DNA of 64,000 bases from contig JAVTVJ010000988.1 of the NCBI GenBank assembly GCA_034509425.1, forward strand, positions 248,001 through 312,000. The letters are read 5' to 3'. The position numbers were made by a program, and so were the translations under genes. Source of the stretch: Eopsaltria australis (Eukaryota > Chordata > Aves > Passeriformes > Petroicidae). Below the pieces are notes generated by a model, which saw nothing but the letters and a program-made list of their open reading frames with translations, searched no databases and had not been told where the DNA came from. This document shows, in pieces, positions 1 to 13,200 of the stretch. The first letter of the stretch is position 1. Every line of letters starts with the position of its first letter.

Positions 1-166
1 TCTGTGTGGTTTACCTTTCATGAGACATGAAATTGTCATGCTCCAGTCAATCTACTGCCGTAACCTGAGAGTTCACTGATAATGGATGTTAATGGATGTT
101 ACAAGAGCTCATACAGTATTACTCTTAGTAGGACAAGATTTTGAACCTGCCCTCAATGTTCCCAGG

Positions 167-167
<1 letters not shown>

Positions 168-226
<59 letters not shown>
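168..226. repeat. Poly-T homopolymer, 59 nt
   Basis: An uninterrupted run of 59 T follows CCCAGGC and ends at GTTATAAGC. It could be the poly-A tail of a minus-strand retroposed copy, but I see no target-site duplication and do not recognise a transcript downstream. A plain expanded homopolymer is the simpler reading, and the exact length may be affected by sequencing or assembly. Confidence 0.95.
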
Positions 227-227
<1 letters not shown>

Positions 228-2053
228 TTATAAGCATGGATATGGATCTTTAAATTTGTTGTCTGTAAAGCAGGTTAGTTTATTTGACAGTTCTGTGCAG
301 GTTGTTATACTGGGAAAATCTGCTTAGACATGGTTATTATAGATGGACAAGATATATAACAACATATAAATGGCAATAAATAACAAGAAAGCTAGTAAAA
401 AATCTATAATAGCATTAAGATCATCAATAAGTGGCTCTATGACAACTAGATATCACCTTTTTCTGTGACTTTCCATTTTCTGTTCATGGTTTTCCTGTTG
501 TCTCAGATTAGACCAGAGGTCAGACTGGTTTTTACTGTGTTTGCAGTAACAGAATAAGAACTCAGTCCTTCTTGAAGGAAGTTGTAGTATTGGAAAAAAA
601 CCCACTGGTATAAGCCAAGATGGTTCAAAAAACTTTATTCATATAATTAAAACTACCATGTGGCTGTCCTCCCTCCTTACCACCATATTTAAGTTGTACA
701 CAGGTTTTGGGGTGATCAGCAGTCATAGACAACTTTCTGGCCTTTAAATCAAACTGGTAAAACAGAACATGCCCTAGATTCAAAGGTGAAAAAGAAATCT
801 GACATTCATAGGAATTTGGACTTGAAATATCATTATAAATGAAAATTACTCAATTTCAGAGGACCTTTAGAGAAATTATTCTAATCTTCGTAGACTTTCT
901 TAGCTAGAAAGGCAAAAATATTGGAACACCAGGACCTTAGAATCAGATATTTGAACTGAATTTGGCTGACAAATTTCACCTTGTGAGAACTTAGAGGGTA
1001 AAACAAATTCTGTTCTGTGTGAAAGAGAAATTTCAACAGCATCTGACCTTTATAAAGAAAACTGTGCCTATTTTGCTCAGTCCTGTATCCTGAAAGGTCA
1101 CATGGCAATAAGAGCACCTTATTATGACTAAACTGTTGAATGTATTTGTGATAAGCTGATTCTTTTCTCTCTTATCCTTTTCATTAATTAATTAATGAGA
1201 CCTATTGTTGTTTCAGCCTACATGGCTGAAAGAGCAATGTAATCCATGACATTAATTTAAGGAGGAGAACTTATGAAATACTTGCCTTAAACAGATATTT
1301 CAGAGACTAGGACTTTGGCTCCACACGCTTGCATTTGCATCCAGATGTAGATACAAATTTATCTTATATAATTTTCAGGATTTTGAAATAAAATTAAATA
1401 GACAAAATGAAATAGGCATTTTAAAAACTTGCAAAAGCAAATAGACAGAGAACCTTGGAGAGTGTGAAATCATATTAAAAAATCATATTGAAATCATATT
1501 AGAAGTCCTAAAATTATGAGACTACTCGAAAAAAATCTAGTAGGAAATTAAACTTTCTGTGTGTACGATGCAATGTCAATGATGGACAGTAAATAATGCA
1601 AATTATTGCTTAGCATTATTGGCTGAGTATTCATTTTGTGATAATCACCCATTCTGGGAACTGCAAAAGAAGGGATTGAGCTGTTCTCCATAAAAATACC
1701 CTAAATATTTCTTTTCCATTAATAACATTTACAAAGGAACACAGACTACCTAAAACATAGGTTACATACCTATAACATACTTCTCTGCAGTTTTGGGAAG
1801 AAGTTACCTAAGCTGAACTAAGCTAAGAAGCAACCTAACCTGGAATAACCTAAGAAGAGCACGGAGAATCAATTAGGTAACTTTCTGCTTGTTTTGCCCA
1901 ATCATAACCTGGGACCATCACACAATAGATGTGTCTGTCACAGTCAAAGTTGGAGGTATTTTTATGCAGGAGCAGTCCTGAATTTAAACATGCATTTTGG
2001 AGAGCAGCAGCAAATATAATCTTAAACAATTTAACCTAAGCAGATCTGTGTTT
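227..2053. other. Unique AT-rich noncoding DNA, no gene seen
   Basis: There is no open frame with recognisable protein content; the longest, on the minus strand near 881-1117, is a 78-codon chance frame. The stretch has no CpG cluster. It contains an 18-bp perfect AT palindrome at 1181-1198 and small direct duplications, such as the 11-bp unit repeated at about 80-101 and an ATCATATT motif repeated near 1468-1500. It could be intergenic or intronic. Confidence 0.6.
1181..1198. repeat. 18-bp perfect palindrome of TTAA units
   Basis: TCATTAATTAATTAATGA reads the same on both strands. It contains overlapping TAATTA cores, the sequence bound by many homeodomain proteins, and a paired-type dimer arrangement is possible. 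That is known of the motif class; binding here is only inference, because AT-rich DNA makes such sequences readily. Confidence 0.7.
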
Positions 2054-2155
2054 AAAAAAAACCAACCAACAAAAAAAAAAAAACAAACCCCAAAAAACAA
2101 AAAAAACCAACCAACCAAACAAAAAACCCACCAAATTAAAAAACCCAATCAAACT
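2054..2155. repeat. A/C-rich low-complexity tract
   Basis: About 100 bp made almost only of A runs broken by CC or CCAACC on the plus strand, so the minus strand is T/G-rich with GG steps. Similar tracts, in either orientation, lie near 6048, 33596, 39757, 40735, 46921, 61617 and 63811. The short plus-strand frame across it, rich in Lys, Asn, Gln and Pro, is an artefact of the repeat. Confidence 0.85.
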
Positions 2156-2803
2156 GTATTAATCATCTGCATATGCTTTTTCTTAGTATAAGGAAATTTA
2201 TTGTTCTTTAAAGCCTTTTTGGCCTGGCTCTTTCACTGCTGAAATATGTGTACCTGAGGATTATAACAAACTCAGTTATAGGTACTATACAGAAAAGGCA
2301 GTCAGTGAGATTTGATTGACGTGTACTTTTTTCCCAGGGAATCACCACCTTTTCAAAAAGCTTGAGAATAATGATTTAGAGTTGTGGAACTTGGGGCTTT
2401 CTTGGAGCTAAGAGGAGGAGGTGTTCCCAAATTGATTTAAGTGAATGGTTTTGTGGGTTGTGGAGCTGTAAGCTGACTTTCTATAATGGAAATAAAAATG
2501 TCAGACTCGATCTGGTTAATCTTAAAGGGTTAATTTTTAAAGCACATGACAACAGTTTAGTTGACAAATACCCACAACTGCTTCTATCTTCCAAATCTGG
2601 GAAAAGGCCTTGGAAGCAGCTGCTCTGTGCAGCGTGGAAGCTTCTCCACACAGAGATCCTGACTAACTTTTCTTAGGGCAGTAACAACTTTATTGCCACT
2701 ATGTCAGTAAAACTTGCCTGTTTGAAACAATGTGGTTTTAAAAACTTAATTAGACTACCTGGAAAAACGAGCTCTTTCTCCCTAGGTTCATGTTCTTGAA
2801 AAT
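2156..2803. other. Unique noncoding DNA between A/C tract and CR1
   Basis: Nothing recognisable is seen. A 72-codon plus-strand frame (2458-2676) has no familiar motif and no convincing splice context, so I treat it as chance. Confidence 0.55.
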
Positions 2804-3652
2804 ATAGAATCAGTTAGGTTGGTAAAACTCCTTAAAAACATTAAGTCCAATTATGGACCCAGCACTTTGAAGTCCAGGACTAAACCATGTCCCCAAGAGC
2901 CACATCTACACATTTTTCAAATCCCTCCAGGGATGGTGACTTAACCACTTCCCTGGGCAGCCTGTTCCTATGCCTGACAACCCTTTGGGTGAAGAAAAGT
3001 TTCCTAAATTCCGATCTAAACATCTCCTTATGCAACTTGAGACCATTTCCTCCTCCTGTCCCTGTTCCCTGGGAGCAGAGCCCGACCCACCCTGGCTGCC
3101 CCCTCCTGTCAGGGAGTTGTGCAGAGCCACAAGGTCCCCCCTGAGCCTCCTTTTCTCCAGGCTGAGCCCCTTTCCCAGCTCCCTCAGCCACTCCTGGGGC
3201 TCCAGAGCCTTCCCCAGCTCCGTTCCCTTCCCTGGACACGCTCCAGCCCCTCAATTCCTTGTAGTGAGGGGCCCAAAACTGACCCTGGGATTCAAGGTGT
3301 GGCCTCAGCACTGCCCTGCTCCTGCTGCCACCCATGGCTGGGACAGCCCAGAGGCCATTGGCCTTCTTGGCCACCTGGGCACCCCTGGGCTCGTGTCCAG
3401 CTGCTGTCACAGCACCCCCAGGGCCTTTCCCAGCTTTCCAGCCCCTCTGCCCAGCCTGGAGCTGCAGGGGTTGTTGTGACCCGAGGGCAGGAGCCAGCAC
3501 TTCCCCTGGCTGTACCTCACCCCATGAGCCTCATCCCATGGATCCAGCCTGTGCAGACCCCTCTGCAGAGCCCTCCTGCCCTGCAGCAGATTCACACTCA
3601 GTACAACCTTCAAACTCACCTTTTACAAGTGAGGACTCGTCTCAACTCCTTG
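2804..3652 (-). mobile_element. CR1 LINE copy, 3' part, minus orientation
   Basis: Read on the plus strand, this starts with the reversed CR1 3' end (AGAATCAGTTAGGTTGGTAA). It then runs through hallmark antisense CR1 text: a CCCTCCAGGGATGGTGACT segment, CCCTGGGCAGCCTGTTCC, a CCTTTTCTCCAGGCTGAGC block, a CCTGGACACGCTCCAGCCCC block, and a CAGATTCACACTCAGTACAA block. About 850 bp of the 3' part of a CR1 remain, and the 5' part is missing, which is normal for CR1 because most copies are 5'-truncated. It is clearly more GC-rich than its flanks. The 206-codon minus-strand frame at 2880-3500 and the overlapping plus-strand frames are products of this GC-rich repeat and not genes. The 5' limit near 3652 is approximate. 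Confidence 0.93.
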
Positions 3653-6047
3653 TCAAAACAAACAGTATCCACAGTGTTCCTCACTCTTCATCTACATCAA
3701 ATTTCTAATTAGGATGCAACTTCTGTCATTTAGTCCTAGGAAGAGTCTCATAGGCTCCTCAGTATTTTTTGGTACCAAGGCAAGGAAGAGAGTTGAGCAT
3801 GCACAAAGACATCCATCTCATGTGCTACTACATGCAAATGGCAAGTCATCCCTAAAGAATGCACTGCATGACGCTATTGAAGTTTTATTTTCCTCAGCCA
3901 GGAGGCCATTTTTTTTTTAAATACCAAAGTTTAAATAGTGTCATTTAGTGATTGTTTGCTCTGATACCTTCCTTTTTCTCTCCATGAACATTTTGGATTC
4001 TTCTGAGCACACAAAACTATAGACACCACATACTAATTATTCTGTTATTCTGCTTAGCTTATGAAAATGCATTCTGCATTGCATATCAAAAGCTCCTGAA
4101 GCAGCTTTCAGAAACCTTTTCTGTGTAGTGCTATTGATATTTCCAAAGAATTTCAGAAGCAGAGCAAATTACTTATTCAAGTTCTATTTGGTGCCTGCAT
4201 CAAGGAGTCCTTAATATACAGAATAAAGCCAAACAATCTCTCCCTTTTGCCCATTGGTGCCTAGTACTAGAAGTTTAACACAAAACTTAAGACAAAGTTG
4301 GTATGCAGCTAAGAAGGAAGCTAGGAATTTGTGATTTGTAGCTCCTATTGATACATTTCCCCTTCCTTTCTCCATCTAAAAAAACCCTTTGGACATTTTT
4401 TCAGATGCCTGTAAGATAGCTATTTTTTCCTGAGATCCTGACTCATTTCCCATCTTCCTGTAAATAATTTTACCCAAGAATTTGTCATCCAGTATTCTCC
4501 CTATTAACAAACCTTCAGTCTGTTTACATTCAGAAATATTGCAATATGCTAAGGCTTGAAAGCAAAAAGATAATTAGCACCGAGATAATTTCTGAAGTGT
4601 TTTATTCCATACACTTTTCTGAAATGGGATGATTTGGCCCCGGAAAAGTAATGCCCTTAATTATTTCTTTATACATCAAGATAGGGATTCTCTCTGCTCC
4701 CTTGGCTTAATGTCAACTCTGGCAGAAAGGAAATGATGGAAAATAAGAGCGTGCTCTGTAAGGTTTAACTGAGGTCATGGATGCATTTAAGAACACGTGT
4801 TACATGACTGCCCACATGAAATGGAAGATAAGCACGGTTTTGATTAAATGTGTGTATATACATAATCTTTTTTTTGAAAGGAAGTGGATGTTTGGAGACT
4901 ACTCATATTTCATCTAGAGATGTGAAGCACTGTGTTTTACACCATTTTTGAAAGGAAAATACAGAAATATGAAAGTTTCCTGCAGGGAAATACAAGTCTT
5001 GGCAATATTTCTCTTTTGTGATGAATACCTGTCATAACGATTGTTATCCATTTTAGCGCGCTACACTTGAAAAGGGACTTTTAAAAATGGAAAGTAAATA
5101 AAATGCAAAACATTGCCTGATGTGCCTTTTGTATTTTAGCTCTCTGTGTTTTGCTAAGGAAAAACTACCCCGAAGAATTATCTTATCCAGTATCACACCA
5201 TATCACTTTTGCTGCCTTGGCTTCTGCTCTGTGTCAAAACCCTGCTACAATGCTGCAGCAATTTCAACCTGCATTTAGTCACTTGAGGAAATAATTCCAG
5301 TTCATACACAATAAAGAAATCCTGGATCTGCTTTAAATTACTTTAGCAATTGGGTTTACCTCTGGTTTTGCCTGAAAAAAAAAACCAAAACCCAAGAAGA
5401 GAGATTTGGACCAGCTTCTTGCATCCTGTGGTATGGTTTTACCATGTATGGAAGTGATCCTATGTACAGAAGTCTCATTCAACGTATGTGACACATCTTC
5501 TTGTCGTCCAGGCACTTAAAAGTAACTTCTTTAAATCAGAAATATTCACAAAAATAGCCAAATCAGTTATAAAGAGAGGGGTCCTTATTTTTTACACCGT
5601 GTCTCTTTGTTGATCTTGTTTTTGAAGTTGCCTGTGAGTGACTGATACTAAATCCACGCAGAATAAATCTGATAAATCTGATTAATTCAGAGGATAATGC
5701 GACTTAAATAAAGCGCAAGTACAGATTTCCAGCAATGTCATTAGTTTCAGAAAATGCGTCTGTAAAATGTCAAAGTTTGCAGGCATGCAGACTTAATTCA
5801 CTTCTGTAACTACCAGTTTATTTCAAGCTACTAATGTGAAGTTACTTATTCTGGTACCCTTTTTTGTGGTGCAACACAATCAGGTGCGTTATTCTGTGTT
5901 TTAAAGCATAGTGATTATGGAGATCAGACACTGCACCACAGAGAAGACAGAAATATCAGCATGACTCACCTGAATTAGAAAAATCCTACACCTCATATCT
6001 GTCTCAAACATGATTTAATTTCCCTGATATGCAACAGCTGTTGATTT
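3653..6047. other. Unique AT-rich noncoding DNA, no gene seen
   Basis: No coding frame above 68 codons and no repeat family was recognised. The part at about 4560-5110 has long balanced AT-rich text with few simple repeats and could be conserved noncoding sequence, but this cannot be judged from one genome. Confidence 0.55.
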
Positions 6048-6114
6048 AAAAAAACAAAAACCGAAAACCAAAAAACATCAACTACAAAAAAAAAACAGAA
6101 AACCAAAAAACCCA
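6048..6114. repeat. A/C-rich low-complexity tract
   Basis: About 65 bp of A runs interrupted by ACC, AACC or CAAC. It is the same type as the tract at 2054-2155. The minus-strand frame over it reads as a Phe/Val-rich hydrophobic string and is not a transmembrane gene. Confidence 0.8.
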
Positions 6115-9100
6115 GGCTCAGCACAGCTACAATCATAACAAACAATGACCTTGGCTTATATCTTGTAGCCATGGCAGCAACTGAAAGGACTCTTCCCACA
6201 GTGTGTCGGGAGGAGGGTTTTAATCGCTGTTTCCCATGGCTGGGTGTCTCAACAAGGGAACAAGGCTGAAACAAAGGGTTCTGCAGCAAAGGGGGTTATT
6301 CTGAGGTGCGAGACGATTTGTGATCACACCGTTGGGATTTTGTTTCAGCCCTCCAGGGAATGTGCCTCCTCCACAAGGTCTGTGTGCAGCTGCTTTTGGA
6401 GTCCCAAAGCTGCACCTGTGGGCAGTGGTGAAGTTTTTCTGTATTTATGTAGGTTTATCAAAGGAAAAGAAGGTTTGTGAGAAGGTTTCCCAGTGTTTCC
6501 TGTTAGCTTGAGCAGGGTTATCAAGTCGAAGTCAAAACTGGAGCTTGTTCTCAGTCCGACTTTTGGATATTTCCTTGTGCCCATTTCATTAAATATAGGA
6601 GTGCTACTATTCTCAGCTTACAGGAATAGGAAAAAAAAATATAAATAATTAATCCTTACAAAGCTAAAAAAATGTGCGAGGAGGCTTTTCTATCTTTGTC
6701 CTGGCAGGTAAAATGAATGGCTCACTCTTGAAAGTCTGTTAGCTGGTGCATTTTTTCTTGTATCCTCAGGGGATGCAAAAAGCACAAATACAATATGTAC
6801 AAACTTGATTACCACATTCATAGCAGATGACAAAAATATTTTAAAATGGGAAGATAGCTATTGTGGAGTTGCATAGGAGTTTACATAATATTAAATGTGG
6901 GATTTATTTCTGTACTGTTTTTCAGGCAAGAACACTCTCAGGTCAATCTGTAGTTGGGCACCAATACTGCACATACTACAGGTTAGAACTGAGGAGGGAA
7001 TGTACATGTTGTGCTGAAATACCCAGACTCCCTCTACTCACCTTGGACACAGATCCAGAAGTCTTTCCTTAGTTTTTTGCAGAGAAGCTGAGAAAAAGTC
7101 TGCAAGTTTCTTTTCTGGCTTTGCAATCAATAATTTTTGGTGTGTGGGTATATGGAAGCTGTTCCATATCTGGCAGTTCTTGTCTCTGAGGTTTGGTTCA
7201 CCAATTTTGCCAGATAAACATGAAGAATTCAGTTATAAAGTACGACCAGTGTAGCAAAATGGAGAAGAGAAATGGGGGCTTCCCAATTATTGAGGGATAA
7301 AGATGGTTATTGCCAAAGGAGGTGAGTGAATTAAACCTGCAGTGCTGGGTATCCCTTTCTTTTTGGGAAAGAGTGTGATATTTAGTGTACCTACATTGTC
7401 AGGGCAACAACCACCATGGTAATTGCAATGATACTTAACAGAAATTTAAAAAAAATATACATATATGACAGCAGCAAACAGTGTCAGTGTTGTCTTTTCA
7501 AAATCTGCAGAAAAGCTCAAAAATAACTGGAGTAATAAAGGAAGTGGCCTTCAACACTGGATACCTAAAATAAGAACCGAGGACAAGTACTTTCCCAGAA
7601 AAGTCACAAGATCCAGTAATCGCCACTCCAAGGACTCCTCCACTATATTTAATAGCTCTTGCTGGACTGTGCTTCCATTAAGTTGTTATAGTCACTTTTT
7701 GACAATTTTCATATTCCTTTTTTGTTTTAGCTGAACCTGTAGTTCTTTTAAGTGTGTTGCTTGATGTTTCCTAACTCTTGTGTTTGAAGAGGCAGTCAAG
7801 TCACTGCCTACCTGCATGTTCCCTGTGATTTTTATGGTCTGCTGCCTGAGGAGCTTCAGTGTGTATGTTCCCACTTCCATGCCACTCCTGTTCATGGATC
7901 ATGTCCTTTATCTGGATTGTGTGAGCCTTTTCTCATCCTGCTGCTTTTCCATATGAAGCGCTCAGAGCTGCGTGCAGAATTCAGGATGTGGCAGCTCCTG
8001 GCTTCACACCGTGGCACCACGATGCTTTTGGTGAAAGCAGAGGGGGTGGAGGGCAGGGGGAGCAGGAAAATAATCCCAACTGTTTATTTTTGAACTTATA
8101 ACTGTGATACTCAGTTCCTGGATTCTGGTTGTTTGAGAAGTTAATGAGAGAGCAAGCAGTGCCACTTGTAAACACCCACCCTTAAAACTGGTTTTACAGC
8201 CACTCTTGCAGAAGTCAGCTAGGCAGGACTGTGCATTGTCAGTGGAACAAAACTGCTGTGAGAGCTAAATGAAAGGTCAAAGAATGTGGCTTCGTTCCTC
8301 TTGGGGAAATGCATGGTATCTAGTAAATGCTGTCAGCAATTGGGGGTGGGTGGTCCCTTGAGGATGGAAGCTGCATGGAAATTCCCATGCCTTGGGGAGT
8401 GAAGCAAGAGAAGCAAGAGGGACCTATTGCCTTGCAATACATGAAGGCAAGAGGGAATAAAAGAGGAAGTGCCTTTACTGACTTACAGCTGCATGACACC
8501 AGTGGCTGAAGGGAAAATAATTTCATGGGTGTTGGGGGTAAAGTGGGAAATGAACACTTGTCCCAGATGCTGTGGTGCTTGCACGTTTAGAACATCGATA
8601 GAAAACCCAAAACTCATTGAATTTCATGTGGGGAGAGGTTTACAAAGAGATAAGATGTCCTGAGAGGTGCAAGATCCATGAAGATGACAAGCAGGAATAA
8701 AGTTCTCACTTGATGGGAACTGTTTGTTTAGTTTGTATTCCATCCTTTATTGGGCAAAACAATCTGTCTGAGCCCTTCTTCTTGCAAGAGTTAAAAAATA
8801 AAACTTATTCTGTATATTCTCCATGTATTGCCACATTGTTTTAATTTGAACAAATGGCAGTATACATCTTTCAATCATTTGCATTTGATAGTAGGGCTTA
8901 GGTGCTTAGATGTTTAATCACCTCTGAAATATGCTGTTAATTTCTACTAAATCTGCAAGTGGTAGCAATCCTAAAAACATCTTTGTTTTTCCCACTCTAT
9001 AGCCTGAAATTACCCATTTGTTTAAACTAGTAAGCATGAGCAATAAATGTCAGATAAAAATTAGTTTTGTTCTGCAAGGAGAGCTTATTACTTCCTGGAA

Positions 9101-9743
9101 GGATGTCCCTGAAACCAATACTGGTATTTATCAAGGTGCTGGTATTTAGAGGTTCTAAGGGTATCTAAAAATGTTCTAAAAATTATACACCTACACAGAA
9201 CTTGTACATCTAATTAATTTAAATATAAATGTCAGCTTTTGAAAGTCACACTGAGGTTTTTATCCACGTATTGAGTAAAAACAAAACTGCAAGATGCTTA
9301 GGTGATAGTTCTTTTGAAAGAAAAACACCAATAAAGATGGCTAAAGTCTGGGTAGTTGAAGCCACTGCATTGGTTTTTCCATTGCGAGTTCTGCAAGAGA
9401 TACATTTTCATACACACAACAATGAGGAAACTACACTTACAGAAAGTTATTGCAAACATTTGCCTCCAGAAGAGCATGCAAAACCCCAAAACAAGTTGGA
9501 AAAGGTCTGGGAGAGATCCCGTAATCAAGGCTTGTTTGTCATATTTTTTCTTCTATCCTCCATGAGATGAACCCAGTGAATGCAAAACAAAAAGGGAAAT
9601 ACTTGCGTAATTTCCAAAATTCCTAAGGTGAGGCCCCATTTTCTTCAATTTAAACACGTAAATATGAATAAACAATATATAAAAATAGTTAATACCATTG
9701 GCGGTCAGCAGAAATCCACCCGTATGAATCTGGTGTTTCTACA
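6115..9743. other. Unique noncoding DNA, one possible CR1 relic
   Basis: No gene is supported. The longest frame (9229-9570, plus, 113 codons) has no recognisable domain, and the minus strand is also open over most of it, as expected for chance frames. A weak ancient CR1 match lies at 7921-8000 (separate entry). No CpG island and no RNA gene were seen. Confidence 0.55.
7921..8000 (-). mobile_element. Possible ancient CR1 relic
   Basis: The plus-strand text CTCAGAGCTGCGTGCAGAAT, followed by TCAGGATGTGGC, resembles the antisense CR1 segment normally reading like CCCAGAACTGCACGCAGTATTCAAGGTGTGGCC. Only about 35 bp align well by eye, and the flanks fit poorly. If real, it is an old, heavily decayed copy. 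Confidence 0.3.
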
Positions 9744-10200
9744 GGATCATGTAATGGTTTGAGTTGGAAAAGGCATTAAAGCTCATGTTGTTCTACCCCC
9801 TGCCATGGGCAGGAACACCTTTCCATGAGATACAGGTGCTCCAAGCTCCAATGTCCAACCTGGCTTTGAACACTGCCAGGGATCCAGGGGCAGCCACAGC
9901 TTCTCTGGGCGCCCTGTGCCAGGGCCTCCCCACCCTCCCAGGGAACAATTCCTTTTCAATGTCCCATCTCTCCCTGCCCTCTGGCAGTGGGAAGCCATCC
10001 CCCCTTCCCCTGTCCCTTCATGCCTTGTCCCCAGTCCCTCTCCAGCTTTCCTGGAGCCCCTTTAGGCCCTGGAAGTGGCTCTGAGGTCTCCCTGGAGTTT
10101 TCTCCTCTCCAGGTGAACACCCCCAGCTCTCCCAGCCTGTCCCCAGAGCAGAGCTGCTCCAGCCGTCTGATCCCATTTGTGGTCCTCTGGTCTTGCTTGC
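9744..10200 (-). mobile_element. CR1 LINE copy, 3' end, minus orientation
   Basis: The plus strand begins with ATCATGTAATGGTTTGAGTTGG, the reversed CR1 3' end. It continues through CCCCTGCCATGGGCAGGAAC, CAACCTGGCTTTGAACACTGCC, CACAGCTTCTCTGGGCGCCC and a CCCCAGAGCAGAGCTGCTCCAGCC segment. About 455 bp of the 3' region remain. It is GC-rich and internally well preserved compared with the fragment at 61372-61600, so it is probably a younger insertion. The open frames inside it on both strands are repeat artefacts. Confidence 0.94.
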
Positions 10201-13200
10201 TTTTTTTATATAAAGAGATCATTTTGCACACATCAAAGAAATTTTTGGGGCTCTTCTTCCTCCCTATGCTGCTTTCATTCTGTTTTCTCACAACTGCCAT
10301 ATACTTTCTTCAGAGGAACCAAACCAAAGTGAAGTGCAAAGCTATTTGTCCCCTTGCGCAAACATATCCTTTCAGGGACATATTCTTTAAAAATGAGCAA
10401 TTCTTTTATTCAAGGCTCAGGAAAAAGCTTAATAATTTACTTTCTACATAGCTTTCACACTGATACTGATCTGGCAACTTCAATATTAATGACAATACTA
10501 ATTTTTCAACTCAGACAGCGTTTTCTAAGTGTTACAAAGTAATTTATATTAGCTTGGGTATCTCAGCTGCCTTTTCCATATACCCCCTCTGCACACTATT
10601 TATTTGGCTACATCTTTGGGAATTGGTACTTTTCCATCATGTTTAAGTAGAAAGAAATAGTTGTCAAGTTCATTAGTTATCTATTTTCCAAGGTTACTGA
10701 CAGAACACAACAATTCTCACTTTTGCTCTCACTGCCTTGGGGACACGTAGGAATGAAAATAAATGAGAAAATATTCCAATCATGAGCCAAACATTGATTA
10801 AAACTGTTTTTTTCCCAAAACTATGTTCGTAGCTACATTGTTGTGGTTCAGACCTACTGCCAAAGTTTTTCTCTTTGTGAGATTTTCTTCCTTTAAGTGT
10901 TGAAATTAATCATTAGCATGTCTGTACATGAACATCAACACTGAACAAAGAAGAAAAAATGATTAAGAGTTGGGTGTAATCAGAACATTTATTCTAAACA
11001 GAGAAAACCTCATATCTTGTGTGCAACTACTTGTGACGGTGAAATAAAATAGTGGTAGACCTGCAGAAATGCTCAACATTTATATTTCTTACTAATTCTT
11101 TTGGAAGATATTTCCTAGATGTCCTATAGGAACTATACAGATGAAAAGGTGGTTTTGTGTGGTTTTATTTTGTTGTATTTTAACCATCTTACTTGACTAA
11201 ACATTTAGCTTAACCTGCTGAATTTTTCCTTAATGAAGAAAATATTACACTGGTCTCGACTGTGGAAGCAATAACAATCACAACTCTGTATTTTTTTTTA
11301 AAATCACAGGAAAAACAGAATGAACTTTTTTGTGTATAAGTAGGATGTTTCTTTCATGTAATTGCTTCGAAGAGATTTCAAAGGATAAGTGATGCTCGAA
11401 AGAGTAAGGGATGTTTTTAGAGCACCAAATTCCTCGCAGGATCACATTTCCACATTTATTATGTTCTGTACAAGGGATACTGGCCAATGAGGAGTGTGAT
11501 ATAATGCTGCTTTGGAATCTTTGGACAGGTTCCATGCTTCTGGATGTGGTAACTAACCATATGAAACAACCACCACAGCATTTGTATGCAAGTAGGCAAT
11601 ACAACCAACTTAGACTCTGCTTTGCATCAGAAAACACTTACAATAAAGGGTGTGAATACAAAAAAAGCAACTGACTCAAAGCTCATTCAAGTCAAAGGGA
11701 TTAGAAACAAGCTTAAGCTCTGTGCCTCATCAGGGCCTAGGTGATAAGCAGCAATAATCCATTCTCAAAATTTTAAATATTGCGCTTTGGGATTTTTCTA
11801 GGGTTGTTGTACCAAACCCACACAGGCTGTTCCTCAGCTCTCCTACAGCTGGCTCATTTCTGACGAGAACTTCAGGGCTTTCTGAGGAGCTCCTCCCAGA
11901 GCTGTTTCCCAGCTTCATAACTGCTTGACTGCCCGTGCAACCTCACTGCAGTCACCATCTCTTGTGTCTGTCAAACAAGAATCCTAATGCTAGCTTGTCT
12001 CTGTAAAGCACATGGAAATCTAAAGGTCTGATTGTGCTGTACAATTCACCTGCTTTGGGTCTTGGTTTTTCCAGACTCAAGGTGAAATCAATACAAGACC
12101 CATCAAATGAAGTTGCAGGTTGTTGTGATTATGACTATTTGAATACAACCTGGTGGCAGTGGCTTTGCAAATGATGATTTTTCACTCCCAAAGGATTGAC
12201 TCTGAAATAACTTTTACTTTCCTGTAAAAATAAATTTGCTTTGAACTTACATTACTGAATGTAATTTACTGAATTTTTACATGACTACAGGGTATTTGTT
12301 CTTTGACTAACTGAAGTGACTCACTGTTTTATATGAGATTATGAATCTTGCTAAATATTATAGTGTATTAATTCATATTTTCTGTAATAATCTCAGTTAT
12401 GTCTTGTCAGAAAATTGGTTTTCAAGTTCATAAATACTTTCTCATGAATGGAAAGACCAATATAAGTAGTTTACTCCAATAAATGTGAAACATTTTATTT
12501 GGAATTCAAACCCTTTTGAAACACTAAGAAAATCCAAGAGCAAATAATTATTTTGAAATTATCAATAAAACATACATTTAAAATATAAAAATGGGCCTTT
12601 GTTTATTTTTAACACTTCCCAGTATTTATTTTTACAAAAAAACCCGAAAGATCAAAAGTTCTATGATTTGTTTAACAAAGAAGTTTCTGTCCCAGGAGCT
12701 TTCTCTCTAGTGGAAAATCAATTACATAATTTTTCTACCAACCTTCAATTTGATGCTATACAGTATCAGCAGCCTTCTAAAGTCCAGAGGGGGCCAATGG
12801 AATATATCATCTCATGGCGTGTGACAAAATTATACTGTCACTTGAATGGGGTCCTTTCAGTGTTTTAAAATCTCGTAATGTCCTTCTTCACACAACTGAA
12901 TTTCTGTGTCCTAAAATGATACAAAGTCCGCCTAGACTTTCCTCACCAAACTTTGTGATTAAATGAAATAAGTTACAGATCTCAAAGAAGTTGTAGATCA
13001 GTAAAGAAGATTTAAATAAGATCAGAAGTGGCAGTTGGGAGACACTAATTCAGTCCCTAGGAGAGACTGTATAGTCCTTGGGAGAGTCTAAATTATCTGT
13101 ACAGCAGAAAGACTGCTGCTGTTGTGAGGAATGATTGCTCTCCTGAAGATAAAAGCTGCCCTTACAGATGTCAGAGAATGAATGGGATTTCGGGTTGTAA

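Noticed and set aside
2880..3500. 206-codon minus-strand open frame
   Set aside because: It lies wholly in the 3' region of a CR1 copy, is Gly/Ala-rich because of GC-rich repeat text, and matches no protein family I know.
9229..9570. 113-codon plus-strand frame
   Set aside because: No motif is recognised, and the minus strand is open over most of the same stretch. The length is within chance for 64 kb of AT-rich DNA.
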